Of a DNA stretch of 64,000 nt, positions 37,475 through 49,139 are shown one piece after another; within the stretch, counting starts at the first letter, position 1; every line of letters begins with the position of its first letter. The position numbers and the translations under genes are program-made. Source of the stretch: Echinometra lucunter (taxonomy: Eukaryota > Echinodermata > Echinoidea > Camarodonta > Echinometridae); the NCBI GenBank assembly GCA_029962745.1, contig CM057158.1, forward strand, positions 5,698,602 through 5,762,601, in the 5' to 3' direction. The notes under the pieces are model-generated. The model was not told the DNA's origin and did no database searches. It saw only the letters and a list, made by a program, of their open reading frames with translations.

Positions 37475-37769
37475 CTTGTTAAACAAAAGGAAAGAAGGAG
37501 AGAAGAATATAGCAGAGAAATGATAGAATTTAAAGAGAGGGAAAAGAGAAAATATAGAACAAAAATGAACAAAGAGAAAAGAGAAAATATACAAGACAAA
37601 ATATTAAGACAGATATCCAAAGTAGACTATCCCTTTTTAGCACAATAATTTTTCTTAAATAGTTATTTTTTAGGCTCTTTGGCGTTAAGATAAAGCTATG
37701 AAGATTACAAAACATACTTTCAAAGTGCTCATCAATTTAGATACTTTAGAAAATAAATTGTTGTGTTTC

Positions 37770-37825
37770 AGTTAGTATTGTGAAGCGCTTTGAGCATGTA
37801 TGTAAAGGCGCTATATAAATACCAA
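37770..37825 (+). repeat. retroposon 3'-tail-like segment
   Basis: TGTGAAGCGCTTTGAGCATG, a short spacer, then GGCGCTATATAAATACC. The two GCGCT elements can pair as a stem-loop, as in the 3' ends of several animal non-LTR retrotransposons. It is followed by (ATGT)n-like sequence. It closely parallels 33914-33995 in inverse orientation. Confidence 0.5.
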
Positions 37826-38131
37826 TATGTATGTATGCATATGGGGTGGAAAATTATTTTCCTTCTTAATTCTACTGCGAAATATTTTCAACGGTTTCAG
37901 CCCAAAATGAAGACGCCTTTACAAAATAGCATTGTGACAATATTTTGATTTCAGTTGGTTTCTTGTAACAACTTTCCTATCATCAACAGTATCATTATAG
38001 TTCTAGTTTACTTTTTTAAAGACTGATGAACACATCTTGTACAATAACTTCCTATTTTAAAGGGGAAAAAATGCATCGAACGCTCGGTGACTAACAACTC
38101 CTATATGATTTTTTTTTCGCCAGTGGCTATA

Positions 38132-38187
38132 CAAACGGCGCGGCGGGACCTCGATCTATCACAGACTATACGACCAGCTGAGCCCTA
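38132..38187 (-). repeat. tRNA-like remnant, possible SINE head
   Basis: On the minus strand, CTAGGGCTCAGCTGGTCGTA resembles a tRNA D-arm/A box, and GATCGAGGTCCC, about 30 bases later, resembles a B box with an insertion. No intact acceptor stem is visible. It is a decayed tRNA-derived sequence at best. Confidence 0.3.
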
Positions 38188-38605
38188 GTTGATTGTCATC
38201 AATAATTGCTGATGTTCATTGATAAAACATCGCTACCACTTCAAAAACATCTTTACCTCTTCTAAAATATGGGTTATTTTAACAGGTCATCTTGCAGATT
38301 ATATTGGAAGGATAAATACGACAAGATGGCTTCATGATCACGGTAACGGAAGATGGTCTGTTGATCTATATAAGTTAAAATAAATGCTTGTTTGATAATA
38401 TCATGTCAGAACGTGGACCCGAAGGGTGGAGATACGAAAAGGATGACTCAAGATCGTAGCACATGAAGAGAAACTTGTTGAAGAAAATTCTAGGTTTTAT
38501 TCCAAATCCTTAAGATACACATTTATTCCTATGAACTATATAGTCAGTCATTTGGGGAATATTCTGGAAAGTTTAAATGATCAGCAATCTACCTCCTTAA
38601 AAAGA

Positions 38606-38643
38606 AATACACACACACACACAAACACACACGCACGCACACA
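38606..38643. repeat. (CA)n microsatellite
   Basis: CACACA dinucleotides interrupted by AAA and CG variants (ACACGCACGCAC). Confidence 0.85.
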
Positions 38644-39164
38644 TCCTCACATATGCATATCAATAGCATTAGAAAGTAAAACACGATTCCTCGAAATTGT
38701 CATTAGAAAGATAATAAGATATTCGTTTTAAGAATGAAGGGTTATGTATTCTTTTGAAGACAAATAGTTATGGTTACTTCATACAAAAGATACAGCACAA
38801 ACCTTTTACTACTTTAAAGAAAAAAAATCTGTTAACGATGCTGCCGTGATATTTTAAATGTGTGTGTGGCTTCTGTAGACAGATGTTCTCCAGAAAAACA
38901 AAACAAAACGAAATTTTATAGGGGAAAAAAGCTTACTGTGATTTTTTTGAAGATTCAGTGCCATTAAGGATGCCGCAAAGATTTAGTGTGGTTTCCAAAA
39001 TAATCCCTCCTCTATTCCCCCAAACACCTGCATCTCATATCAACACTTATGCATCCCCCGTACTTGGGCAACTTGTGGTGTAATCTTCGAGTGGTTTATT
39101 TCGCATTCATATTTGCTGTCACGCCTGAAGTTTTGTGGCTCCTTGCCGGAATCCGTTCACATAC

Positions 39165-39386
39165 GATATTTAAAAGTGACCCACCTATCCGACAGGGTTG
39201 TGTCAGTGTACGGCGCCACATGCTTTTTGTGACCTCCACAAGAAGTCCTTGTGATGTCCCAAGAATACCTTTCAAGAGGCACGTTGGCTGCATGTATAGC
39301 TTGCGTTTACCAAATTTAAACATAGTCCTACGCGGAGATTGTTGGATAACAACTGCCCCCTTGCCTGGCTTGCATGTTTCGACGTG
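39165..39386 (-). CDS. candidate internal exon, unidentified basic protein segment
   Basis: Seen: on the minus strand a T-rich tract (about 39391-39420) ends TTTTTTTCAAG immediately before 39386. An open frame then runs at least 74 codons, to GTATGT at 39164, a possible donor that would give a 222-nt exon in phase 0. Alternative donor: GTGGGT at 39184. The peptide contains KPGKGAVVIQQ (6-16), FKFGKRKLYM (23-32) and ILGTSQGLLVEVT (41-53). The G-x-S-x-G-x-x-x-E-V pattern after a basic strand is faintly like the N-terminal domain of the tRNA m1A58 methyltransferase subunits (Gcd10/TRMT6 type), but too weak to name. The opposite strand is also open for 164 codons (39049-39543), so chance openness is possible. 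The T-rich tract is itself partly an (AAAC)n microsatellite. Confidence 0.22.
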
Positions 39387-40099
39387 CTTGAAAAAAACAA
39401 TAAACAAACAAACAAACAAAAAACCTACAGACCCGCGCATTCGACGCAAGGATTTCTGCGAAATCCGTCTTAGACGAACGCAAAGATGTGCACGACCGGT
39501 TGTAACCGCCGATATATTGTTGCCATTGGGACTGCTGTCATAATTGAGAGAGAAGACAATAATACTTTATAACTCTAACAATCAATAAAAATCTACAGTT
39601 TAAACACGTTCAATACCTTATTCTATCCGCGTGTTACCTCGTAAATCAAGACATGATTTTAAGTCATCTATTATTTTAAACCTCGTTTGTTTCAACGCAA
39701 GCAGAGACAAGAAAGAGACGTGTGATCTTTGACATTTAATTTTGTCCTAAATTTCATTATCTGAACTGTATGAGATACAGCTTATCTTGCTTATATTGAT
39801 GCCATTAGCTTCTAGAATATCACCATTCCTGGCAATATAATGCTAATAATTTTACATGTTTCAAGAGCTTTCAAATTATTATCATATCACTCATTGCTAG
39901 TTGGATAAACAGTTCAAAACATCGGAATCATACAGTTTGTACGTGTGATTAATAGACGTACAAATCATCCAGTTTGTGCGTTTATTAATCAGACGAAGAA
40001 ATCCAACTTAAGATCCAACTTAATCAAGTTAATGTGATCTACACTTCCCTGGCTAAACTTTCAGATGTTAATACCTTCTCTCTGTAGTGATCCCCTCGA

Positions 40100-42330
40100 G
40101 GCAAGGAATTTGGTCGAATCTTGAGGCTTGTTCTATCTGGAGTGCGATTAATATTCCATGCAGTTTACCTCTACGAGAGGCGTTTAAGAGGTGACGATAA
40201 ATTATGAATATTCGAATCACGTTTTGTGGTGATTGTTTAAGAGGGGACTGGTAGTCAGACTGGCTAGATGTCTGCTTAGGTTTCTTGACCTTGTGTATTT
40301 TCTAATTCTGATTCCGTCGTTTTCGATGTCTTGTTAAGCAATCTTAGGTAGATTGGAATCTAACTTATGGCAGCTGAATAAACTTTCTACCTCTGAGCCA
40401 AGACTAAATCAAGCCGATAGATTTTCATTTGAGTCTTCGAATGATTTTTTCTTTCGATGTGCCTCACAGTATATCAAATGCAACGTGAATGCTTCTCTAA
40501 TGCTAACAATTTTGGAATAGCTACTAAAATGACTAAGCTGGTGACTCATAAAGTAGAGGCTAGTTCAATGTGGAAATCCCTGCTCTGTACCTCTAGAAGT
40601 TGAGTTTAAACACCTGTTACAAGGTGTTGATAAAACATAAATATTCCTAACAGGTTTGCAAGGTTGGAATTGAGGGGGTCGGGATTCGGACTAGACTAAG
40701 GTCTAGCCGCGAGCGTCGAAGTTTTTCCGCTAATCGTGTCTCCATCGATTTCCAATCCTTGATAGCTGTCTTCGTAGATTCGAAGGGACTCGAAGGGTGT
40801 CTATCAAATTTTACCCCTCTCAGCCCAGTTTAGATCATTTTGGTAATATATTTTCATCCGTCTTGCAGCACTTAGCTTTGGGATTTCATTTATGTTATGT
40901 ATGAAGTCATTGCTGCAGATGCTTCTGCCATACTTGCCATCTTGGAATGAATATTTAGTTGTTAATCATCCTAAGACATTCGAGAGAAGAAAAAAAAAAC
41001 ACATTTTTTTTATTGGTTTGTAGTGCGATGAAAATCCTACGCAGTGTATCTCTACGAGACGGTTTTCAAGGGTGATCATCAAAAATAGATATTCGAAACA
41101 CGTTTCAGCGTGGTTGAAATTGAGAGGGTCTGGAGTCATACTGGTTAGATGTCTTCTGATGTTTGGCCATTAGGTTCCATGACCATGGTTCCTCCATCGA
41201 TTTTCAATTTATGATCGTTGTCCCCTGTCATGTCTTGAAATTCCATTTCTTCTTTCACCTTCATAACCCAAATCATATATTAAAGGTTACATTTTTTGAG
41301 TGATATTCCATGATGCTGTTGCTAGGTGTGACTCACAGTATTATAGATTTATTCCACTGTTGCCGTTCTTTTCCAGTATTTGCGGTCTTGGAAGAGCTAT
41401 AAGTTGTAAATCATCTTGTAGACGTCTGAAAGAAACTTCGTGCGCGTTCAATTTTCAGTGCGATCAAACTCCATGTAGTTGATGAAGACCATACATATTC
41501 AAAACACGTTTGGACGAGATGGAACTTGAAAGGAAAGGTAGTCGAACTGCCAAGATGCCTGGTAAGAGTTCTAACTTCTTGACCTTGAAGATTAGGAGTC
41601 TTTCTGGTGAGGATTCTTGAACCTGCAGGTCAGATCTTAAGCATAAACATCCTTCCATCAACTCCAATGCCTTTATCACGCTATCTTCAGTAGATGTTAA
41701 CGTACCTGATAGATGTTATATCATTCTGTCGTCCCTGAACAAAAATTGAGTATTCATGGTTAAAGATTTGAACCTGTGTTTAGAATATATATTTAGGCCT
41801 TTCTTTCGATGGATGGATAACTGCTTAGTATATCCACATAATTGCTTAGTACTCAGTAACTGCTTTATAGTAATCAATAAATAGTACTCAATTATTGTTT
41901 CAGGGATGTTTGAAAGAAACTAGAGGCTTCTTCAATATTAGTGTTGTAAAATTCCACGCTATTCGTCTCTTCAAGGGGCATTTAAAATAAACTTTGATAT
42001 TTAGAGCACGTTTTGGCGAAGTTGAAAATAAGGGGAAAACGGACATGACGGAAGCAAGTTTGCTCAAGTTTCTTGGCGTCAGTTAGGTTGGGTCGTAGCC
42101 ATAATCATGCTTCAATCGATTGCAATTCTTAAATCGTTTTCTTCTTTAAAATTATGTGGATGTACTTTATGGCTGAAAAATGAACTTTTATTGATAATAG
42201 TGATTATAAAATTTTAGTGAGGATTTGGAATCTAGCTTGCTATATTTACTATAACTCATCATGCTCATCATGCTCATGGTACGGTATGTTTCATGTAGTA
42301 GTATTCTTGATTTAGAATGAGAGCTATTGG
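40100..42330. repeat. diverged tandem array, unit about 430-500 bp, about five units
   Basis: Landmark 1, (A/C)TTC(C)ATCGATTTCCAAT then TTGATCGTTGTCTTC-like words, recurs near 40306, 40741, 41192, 41649 and 42110 (435, 451, 457, 461 bp apart). Landmark 2, TATTCGAAACACGTTTTGGC followed by GTTGAAATTGAGAGGGTC, recurs near 40220, 40650, 41100, 41507 and 42009. Landmark 3, CCATGCAGTTTACCTCTACG, is clear at 40157 and 41036. Order is conserved and similarity is moderate to low. No frame persists across units, so this looks like a satellite-type array and not a gene family. Confidence 0.65.
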
Positions 42331-42414
42331 AGATTTTTCGACATGGAAATGTCATCTCGAACGTTTCAATTTTGCTACATTTTGCTGGAAGTAGTAATTG
42401 GCGAAACCCGAATG

Positions 42415-42640
42415 TCTAATGATTATCACTATTTTCATAACCTCATTCTTATGGAATCGGGTGTCGAACCCTACATCAATAATTCAATTTTACGCCTTTT
42501 GAGCCTTTTTAAGAATGTCAAAACTCTGCTTAGTATGGTTGAAACAAAATGTGAGAAAGGCGTAAAACTGAATTATTGATGTAGGGTTCGACACCCGATT
42601 CCATAAGAATGAGGTTATGAAAATAGTGATAATCATTAGA
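42415..42640. repeat. 85-bp near-perfect inverted repeat with a 56-bp spacer
   Basis: The left arm (42415-42499) starts TCTAATGATTATCACTATTT and ends TTTACGCCTTT. The right arm (42556-42640) is its reverse complement with one difference in 85 (an AAAATTG versus AAAACTG change near the spacer). Similarity stops abruptly outside the arms. The 78-codon frame 42343-42579 crosses from the left arm into the right arm and is a by-product. Possible origins are a recent inverted duplication by template switching, a foldback transposon with long ends, or a sequencing or assembly chimera. Confidence 0.9.
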
Positions 42641-42649
42641 TATTGGAAT

Positions 42650-42960
42650 CCTGTGTTGCTTTTTCGATAAACGGTGCGGCACGCACGCCCTGGTTATGTC
42701 AATCATCGCATACGTGGAGGGAAATATGAATTCAATCTCGCCTCAGGGGAAGGCTGCCTGCATGATCCAAGTGAATTCTAAAACAAAACGCAGATGCCGC
42801 GATGAGTGCCGAGCAAATTAGCACTTGCTGAAAGGCGGGAACATAATAACAGGCAGGGCATCTTTCGATCAAGAGCGCTAGCGATCTCACCGCCATGTCG
42901 TCTGTAATACAGGCACCCCAGTCCCACCAGTGACACCGAAAGCAGACGAACAACAGTCCG
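42650..42960. other. locally CpG-richer unique stretch with a weak short coding candidate on the minus strand
   Basis: CG dinucleotides are more frequent than in the flanks (for example ACGGTGCGGCACGCACGCCC). On the minus strand an acceptor-like CTGTATTACAG precedes ACGACATGGCGGTGAGATCG, and the frame stays open for about 54 codons with fairly GC-rich third positions. The product shows no motif I know. It could be the remains of a promoter or first exon, or nothing. Confidence 0.15.
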
Positions 42961-43479
42961 AAGGAAATATTACCCTATCCTGAATGGTCAAGAATGGATT
43001 GGTTTAGAATCGACTCGGTGGTATGGCTTGGGGTACTGGAAAGAGTGAGATGTTGAAATGTATACAGAGGGGGTAGCGCGTTGTGATGCTCTTAAGCATT
43101 CAATTCCACTGATAAGCAGTGGAAGTTATGTAGATCAATATCGATCTTAATGTTAATTCAAAGTAACTGAATGATGTATAAATTGTCTTATGAAGATCTA
43201 CTTGTTTAGCAAAAGTTGTCAGTCATTTGCTGTACTTTGTTAAGCTTAAGAATCCTGCAGCGCGTGTGCTTTGTCCATGTGTGATACCCTTTCATAGATG
43301 CCTTTTAGGCCCGATGCAGAAAATTTGGATCGGTTGGATCTAAAATTGGGAAACTGACATGGTGAAGAAATAAAGAAGCATGGTACTATGTAGCCTACTG
43401 TTTACATCTTAACACTAACGGTTCTCACTATTCGCAGAATAGTGCCATAATGATGCATGAAAAACAAGACACCACCATA

Positions 43480-43830
43480 TACCTATTTCAAGTCAATGAA
43501 AACTATGAATTTGATTCTCGAGATATTATATCACAAAATTATATTATATGGATATATTACAGAGAGTATACGTATACTCTAAATACATACATGTATTTCT
43601 TACTGTTCGCTAGTGGAGCCTATAAGTGATGCATTGCATATAAGATGTCAGCATACATCTATTTCAAGTCGACATGGTCAAGGGAAGCTATAAATCAATT
43701 CTCGAGATATAGTATCACAGAATTTTGTTGGCTGGGTGTATGAAGAGTATACATATATATCCCCTGGGAGTCTGTAAGTGATGAGGGACAGGGTGCATAT
43801 GCCAATGCCATTACGAAAGTGGAGACAAAT
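43480..43830. repeat. diverged ~175-185-bp tandem duplication
   Basis: CTATTTCAAGTCAATGAAAA...GATTCTCGAGATATTATATC at 43483-43530 recurs as CTATTTCAAGTCGACATGGT...AATTCTCGAGATATAGTATC at 43658-43715. Each copy is followed by GAGAGTATAC / GAAGAGTATAC and then (A/G)GCCTATAAGTGATG / AGTCTGTAAGTGATG. A perfect 18-bp palindrome, AGAGTATACGTATACTCT (43563-43580), lies in the first copy. Confidence 0.7.
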
Positions 43831-44094
43831 TTTACAAAATTGTACTAAGTAAAGGTTGTAAGTGGTCTGATGACTGTTTTGCAAGAGCTATTCTTTTTTC
43901 TTTCTCTGTATTTTCTTTGTGTATTTGTATTCGATGTGTATATTTTGTTTGATCTATGACTTATCTTCTGTTTTGTTATTCATTTATTCATTATATTTTA
44001 GTAAATTATCTCATGCATGATTTCATTGTTCCATAATTATTATTACTTGTTTAATGTGATTTGACTTTTGTTTTTGTTTTGATATGTTATAATT

Positions 44095-44205
44095 TGATTC
44101 AAATGATTTTATGTTCCACGGACTCGCGGCAGAGCAGTCTGTTGACTGATGTGAGTTTTACCGTGATAAAATAAATTCAATAAATTCAATTGATAAATAA
44201 ATAAA
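44095..44205 (+). repeat. possible LINE 3' end
   Basis: A T-rich stretch leads to ACGGACTCGCGGCAGAGCAG, TGATGTGAGTTTTACCGTGA, and an (AAATAAATTC)n-type tail. A short GC-containing segment followed by a TAAA-rich tail is common at the ends of CR1/RTE-like elements. No reverse-transcriptase coding sequence is recognisable upstream. Confidence 0.3.
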
Positions 44206-44219
44206 ATTCCATTATCAGT

Positions 44220-47200
44220 TGATTCAGTTCCATGTATCCCGGAGAAAGCTGATCAAGATTAATAATAATCACCCACCAATAACGACGACCAAAATTGACA
44301 TGGAAACATGAAAGTCTTTCCTTTTAAGGTGAGACGCCTGAAAAAAGGTTTTTACGTGAAAACCTACACGATGCGGATGAAAAGAGGGGATGATTTTCGA
44401 CATTTTTAAAGACGATCCGACGTAATTATGCTCCATAGATATCTGAACGGGAGTTTATTTCGTCAAAGGTGCATAGTTTGGGTTAAGGTTACGAGTTGAT
44501 CTGCATGGCTTTACGTTAGCTTGATATTGCAGCGTTAGGTATCGTGTTGGGTATTAGGAACTCGGTTATTTATTATTTTTCTAACTGACAGTGGAGCACT
44601 TGTCATGCATTTGGTGCAGTTCCTTTAAAGATAAACTTAAGTTCTGGTCATGCGATTACAATGTGAAAGAAACTGTTTCAAAGCAACTTTGGATGTTAGA
44701 TAAGTTATGCATAAATGCAGGTGTATAGTGTGAGATTAAGGGGTTATCGAATTGATAAGAAATTCACTCACTTTCCCCAGTCATGCCAATAGGCACTTGC
44801 ACTGCCTAAAAAAATTAGTACAGTATATAGGACCACACACACATTTCAGCTACTTCTTGTCTTATTTCGAATATGAGTGCATTGGGAGAGCAATCCTTTC
44901 TAGGGGACGTTTCAACCATGATAATCTTCCTAACTACCATAAAAGGGAAGAGAAAGCTCATAAATTATTTTTTCACCTTTCCCAGAATTCAAGCTCCTAT
45001 TATCAGGATTATGTTTATTAAAAGTTCTTATCTTAATGAGTATAGGCTAAACCGTCGGACGGGGCTGGGAATCACACCTGTCTCTTTTAAAATACATTGT
45101 AGCAATAAAGGACACCCAGCGTAATAACTCAGATTCAGATTTTCATATTCAAAACACATAATTTTAATTCCTTCTCGTAATCAAATACAAATAAGACATT
45201 TACATTGTCAAGGAAACATGGAGGATGGGGGCGAGGTTCAATCAAAGGACATTCCTATGTAGGTGTCACCGGAATTGAAAATAATACATCCATATTATCA
45301 TTATCAATCAAATATTTAACAAAAAACAAGAAAATAACAAAAGAAAAAAAAGAAAAGAAAAGCGAAAAGAAAAATCAAACAAAAACAAAAAATTACCAAA
45401 TAAAAATGACTACTGCTAGAGGATCATATTAAGAGCGATCTACAAAGCGCACATTATGAAGCTTGATCTCTAATCTAGTTTTACGAAGTATTTATGAGCT
45501 TCAAAGCTCATTGCTTAAGACTTCTTAGCTGCTTTAAGGATACTTTCTTTCTAGTATAGATTTTTCTATGCAAGAGGAAACTGTCAGATATCGAATACAC
45601 AAGTGTATTATTGACACAAGTGATAAAATAACGTCGATTTATTGTTGCCTCATTTATCATACTGTTACCTCGTAGTGATTCACGACTGTTTATATCAAAT
45701 TTCGAACTGGTACGGTAGAAGATCATCAAGTACCATCAAAGATTAATGATGTTGACGAACAATTCATTTTCACAGTGCAGAAGAACTGACAAACCAATCT
45801 GCAATTTTCCACAAGAGGACAGATTCCTCATAAAGTACACGAATTACTTTCCGCTACTTCATCATCTGCATAGAAAGAGAATGTTTTGAAAATTTTGAAG
45901 AGAAACTGGGTCTGTTTTTCACCTAAGAGACAGTGAAATGTAATCATACTGTTAGCCCTGCGGCCATGTTTAGGATTGCAATCCTTAATACGGTCACAAG
46001 GGGTCGAAAATACAATTGGATTTGCGATCACTTACTAGGGTCGGCAAAATCCTAGGATTCTTATTTTTCGAAATGCATTTCTGGCTAATTGGCTCTGCTT
46101 ACCCTGTTTGTTTAAAAGTAATCAAATCAGCATATCCTTGAAGCAATATATTGCTTTTTGCAGGAAGTCATTGTGTTATGAAACTGTAATAACAATCAGT
46201 AGGGTACATGGTAAATGTATGGTAAAGAGGTAATACAATAGATGCCTCATTTACTTTTAGGAAATGAGTTTTCTTTTCCCCCACGGTTTTCCCCCTCATA
46301 ATTATCTGAATAAGCCTTATTCATTGTTACACAGGCATTGCTGACTGTAAAGGAGTAATCGCAGTAAATTTAGCTTCGTGTTATTTACTTTAATACGTGA
46401 ATGCACTCCGCCCATCATGGTCAAAACACTTGTCTCTTCGTTCTCACTCTTACACAGGGTGTATCCATGCAAGACTATGTCATGGAGGGTGAGATGACTC
46501 AGAAATATTTTGGGCAAGCAAAGTAAGGGGATCGTCACATTTTCAGATGCCTTTGGAATTAGAAAAAAGAAGAGGGGCTAATTTGGAGGATTTCGTACCT
46601 TTCCTTGTTCTTTGTTTCAAAAGGGGAGATAAAGGGCAGGTTGTGCCCCCCCCCATAATCCACCAGTGCTTAGACATATGAACACCTTCATTTAGATCAG
46701 ATATAAAATGCATTGTATTTGCACTTACAGTTAGATCGTCTTCTAACCAACCAATACCTAACAAGAAAGTCCTTCAAAATGAATACCGTTAGATGGATGA
46801 TGAGATATCTCTTATATCGCATTGCATTGCCAAGTCAGTGTCTAGACGAGGTCAGTCCAAAATTGGTATGATGATAACATCTTGGCATCATAAATTCATA
46901 AGTCAACCAGGAAGGCAATTCAACTCGTATTGAACTTTGGTTTTTGTGCGGTATATAATGACCAAAATAAATCTCGTCGAATCTCTGGAAATGGAAAGAA
47001 AAGAAATTATGGTTTGCAATATTATTCTGGGATGACATATATATATAGCTCTCGAAGTATTTGATGTTAAATTGACACTTTACTAAACGACAATAAACTT
47101 CTGTTTCCAAGGAGACTGCACGTCTATATTTTATTCTTGGATATACAACTTACTCTCATTTCTTTTATGATAAATTTTGATCATTTTATGTTGGTCATAT

Positions 47201-47460
47201 AAGACAAGGAATATAACTGACATCTTGTCTTGCAATCTTTAAGATTGATAGGTAGTAGGCCAATAAGCAACATCATCAATTATTCTTCTCTTATTTTATG
47301 AAGTAGTAATGGGGCTTTATAGTTTATTAAAGAATATGTTTTTTCCCCCATTTTGTAAATTGTACGGACGCAAAGTACAATGCTACATTGTGTTTTGTTC
47401 TGTTTTGTTTTTAACCTTTGTTGCTTTATTATGTCCACACGCTGGTAATGTGATGATTCA
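44220..47460. other. unique non-coding stretch, nothing recognised
   Basis: AT-rich unique sequence with an A-rich patch at about 45320-45405. The frames are short and lack motifs. No transposon ends or tandem repeats were recognised. Confidence 0.4.
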
Positions 47461-47469
47461 TTGGTGTCA

Positions 47470-47545
47470 GGGGGGGGGGGGGAGGTTGACACGTCCCTCC
47501 AAAATTTTAAGGGTGAGGGACACAATAGGGTACGTCTCCCAAATC
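47470..47545 (+). repeat. dispersed repeat E, copy 1 (poly-G plus GGGTACGTCTCCC)
   Basis: A run of about 12 G is followed by TTGACACGTCCCTCC, AAAATTTTAAGGGTGAGGGA and CACAATAGGGTACGTCTCCC. The same order is found inverted at 63750-63815 at roughly 80% identity by eye. The frames over it are not genes. Confidence 0.55.
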
Positions 47546-48878
47546 TCAGAAAAAAGACACATGAAAAAGCCAATAGGGTATATCTCCCTACAAAAATTGA
47601 AGCTGTTGCGGGCCCTCTATTTGAAAATTGTTTTTTTTTTTTTTTTTGCTTGTTAGCAAGTTTTTGGACAGTGCCCCCCTTAAAAGAGATGACCTCCTTC
47701 TTTTAAATGTCGTCAAATTGCTCAAAGTTATAAAGCCTTGCAAAGAATCTCAACAATACAACGGGTATTCCTGGTTTTTTCCCCCATTAATTAAATCTCT
47801 AGTTCAGATGCCACCGCCTGATTAACAAAATCTGCATGGTTTTCGGGAAAATTCTTCAGGGTTTGTCCACTGGAGCAAGCTAATCTGGAAAAGGTCAACA
47901 GCAAAAGCATCCTTCTTTTGCATTCATTCCGAGTTACTATCAAAATACCCGTCTAGCAGAAGAAGTGAATTATTGGCCCTGCCAAGCATGAACTGGAAAA
48001 ACAAAGAATATAGGGATGAAAACGTGCATTATGATTTTTCTGGTTTGAGGCTATAGAGACTTCCTTTGCTTTCCGGAGACATGAACATAAGAACAATTCA
48101 CCGGAGCAATTCTTCGCCATGGGTCCGGTCGGTTTTATATTGGTAATTTCAAATTACGATATACATATTTCACAAAGCGTGTGATTATGTTTTTTTTTTG
48201 TTTTTTTGTTTACCAGGTCACGTTTTAGATCTTAGCTTGAATGTAGAAGCACATCTCAATTCGAGAAAATTCATTCGAATGTGTTTAATTCTTGTGGATA
48301 AATCATGTTATCAATCTCATGGTTGAAAAGTAGGCGAATGACGACTTTTCCTAATCATTCAAAGAAAAATACATGAAGTTATAAATGTTCTGTGTGGGTA
48401 ACAAAATACGATCCTATCCTAACACGAGATATTTTGTCTTATGTCAGTAACATGCACAACAAAATGAAATAGCCACATAAAAAACTCATAAATTCAAAAG
48501 ACATTTTCTTGCGTACCTATATCATAAATTATTTATCCAGAACAAGCGAAATTTCGACAGACTGAGCCAAGCAGAGATGAGACTGACATGATTGAAGACG
48601 AAATCTACCAGCTTAAAAAATAAGATGGGAACGTATGTTACAGACAGCCGAGATCAATAATTACCCCATACAAGCTTACATGGAAGATCAAATCATATCT
48701 CTTCTAATGGAATTTATTATGAAATTCGTCAAGTGGAAGGAATGAGATGGATTTGATAAACGAAGCGCGATGCTTCTCAATGCGTTAAGGGAGAACATCT
48801 TCATGCAAAGAGATGAATTCAGGTTTTGTGTGGTTTGAAGGAGCGTATCCAGGGTTGTCGAATGTAAGGGCCAAAACA

Positions 48879-48947
48879 TTAACCCGTTGACTACTGGATT
48901 CCGAAATTCCCATAGACTGAATACAGGAACAGTAGGCAATGGGCTAA
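48879..48947. mobile_element. small TTAA-type MITE, family F, copy 1 (69 bp)
   Basis: Starts TTAACCCGTTGACTACTGGA and ends AGTAGGCAATGGGCTAA; the ends are inverted over about 17 bp with three or so differences. A related element lies at 59788-59866. Very short, palindromic and non-coding. Confidence 0.6.
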
Positions 48948-48989
48948 TTCCGAGGAAATTTCGTCAGTCCTCTCGACGTGCTCTCATTG

Positions 48990-49023
48990 TGGGCGTGTGT
49001 GTGTGTGTGTGGGGGGGGGGGGG
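48990..49023. repeat. (GT)n followed by a G run
   Basis: About nine GT dinucleotides pass directly into twelve or so G, interrupted downstream by T. Confidence 0.85.
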
Positions 49024-49032
49024 TGGAGCTGA

Positions 49033-49139
49033 CCCTTTCAAGGTCAAAAGGAAAGGTCACATATTTTTTTCGAGTCTTATAAGGCCCCTTTCAAGGTCAA
49101 AAGGAAAGGTCACATATTTTTTTCGAGTCTTATAAGGCC
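49033..49139. repeat. perfect 53-bp tandem duplication
   Basis: Two identical consecutive units beginning CCCTTTCAAGGTCAAAAGGA and ending GAGTCTTATAAGGC (49033-49085 and 49086-49138). No difference between the units is visible, which marks it as very recent compared with the other duplications here. Confidence 0.9.

Noticed and set aside
37099..37620. 173-codon minus-strand frame with a hydrophobic N-terminus like a signal or membrane segment
   Set aside because: The hydrophobic part is the translation of an A/G-rich strand (pyrimidine tract on the minus strand), followed by out-of-phase reading of the better exon candidate and a poly-C run.
39049..39543. 164-codon plus-strand frame, among the longest in the window apart from gap and repeat artefacts
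   Set aside because: No recognisable domain, the C-terminal half reads through an (AAAC)n run, and a frame of this length is expected about once by chance in 64 kb of six-frame sequence. The minus strand of the same region has better splice-site context.
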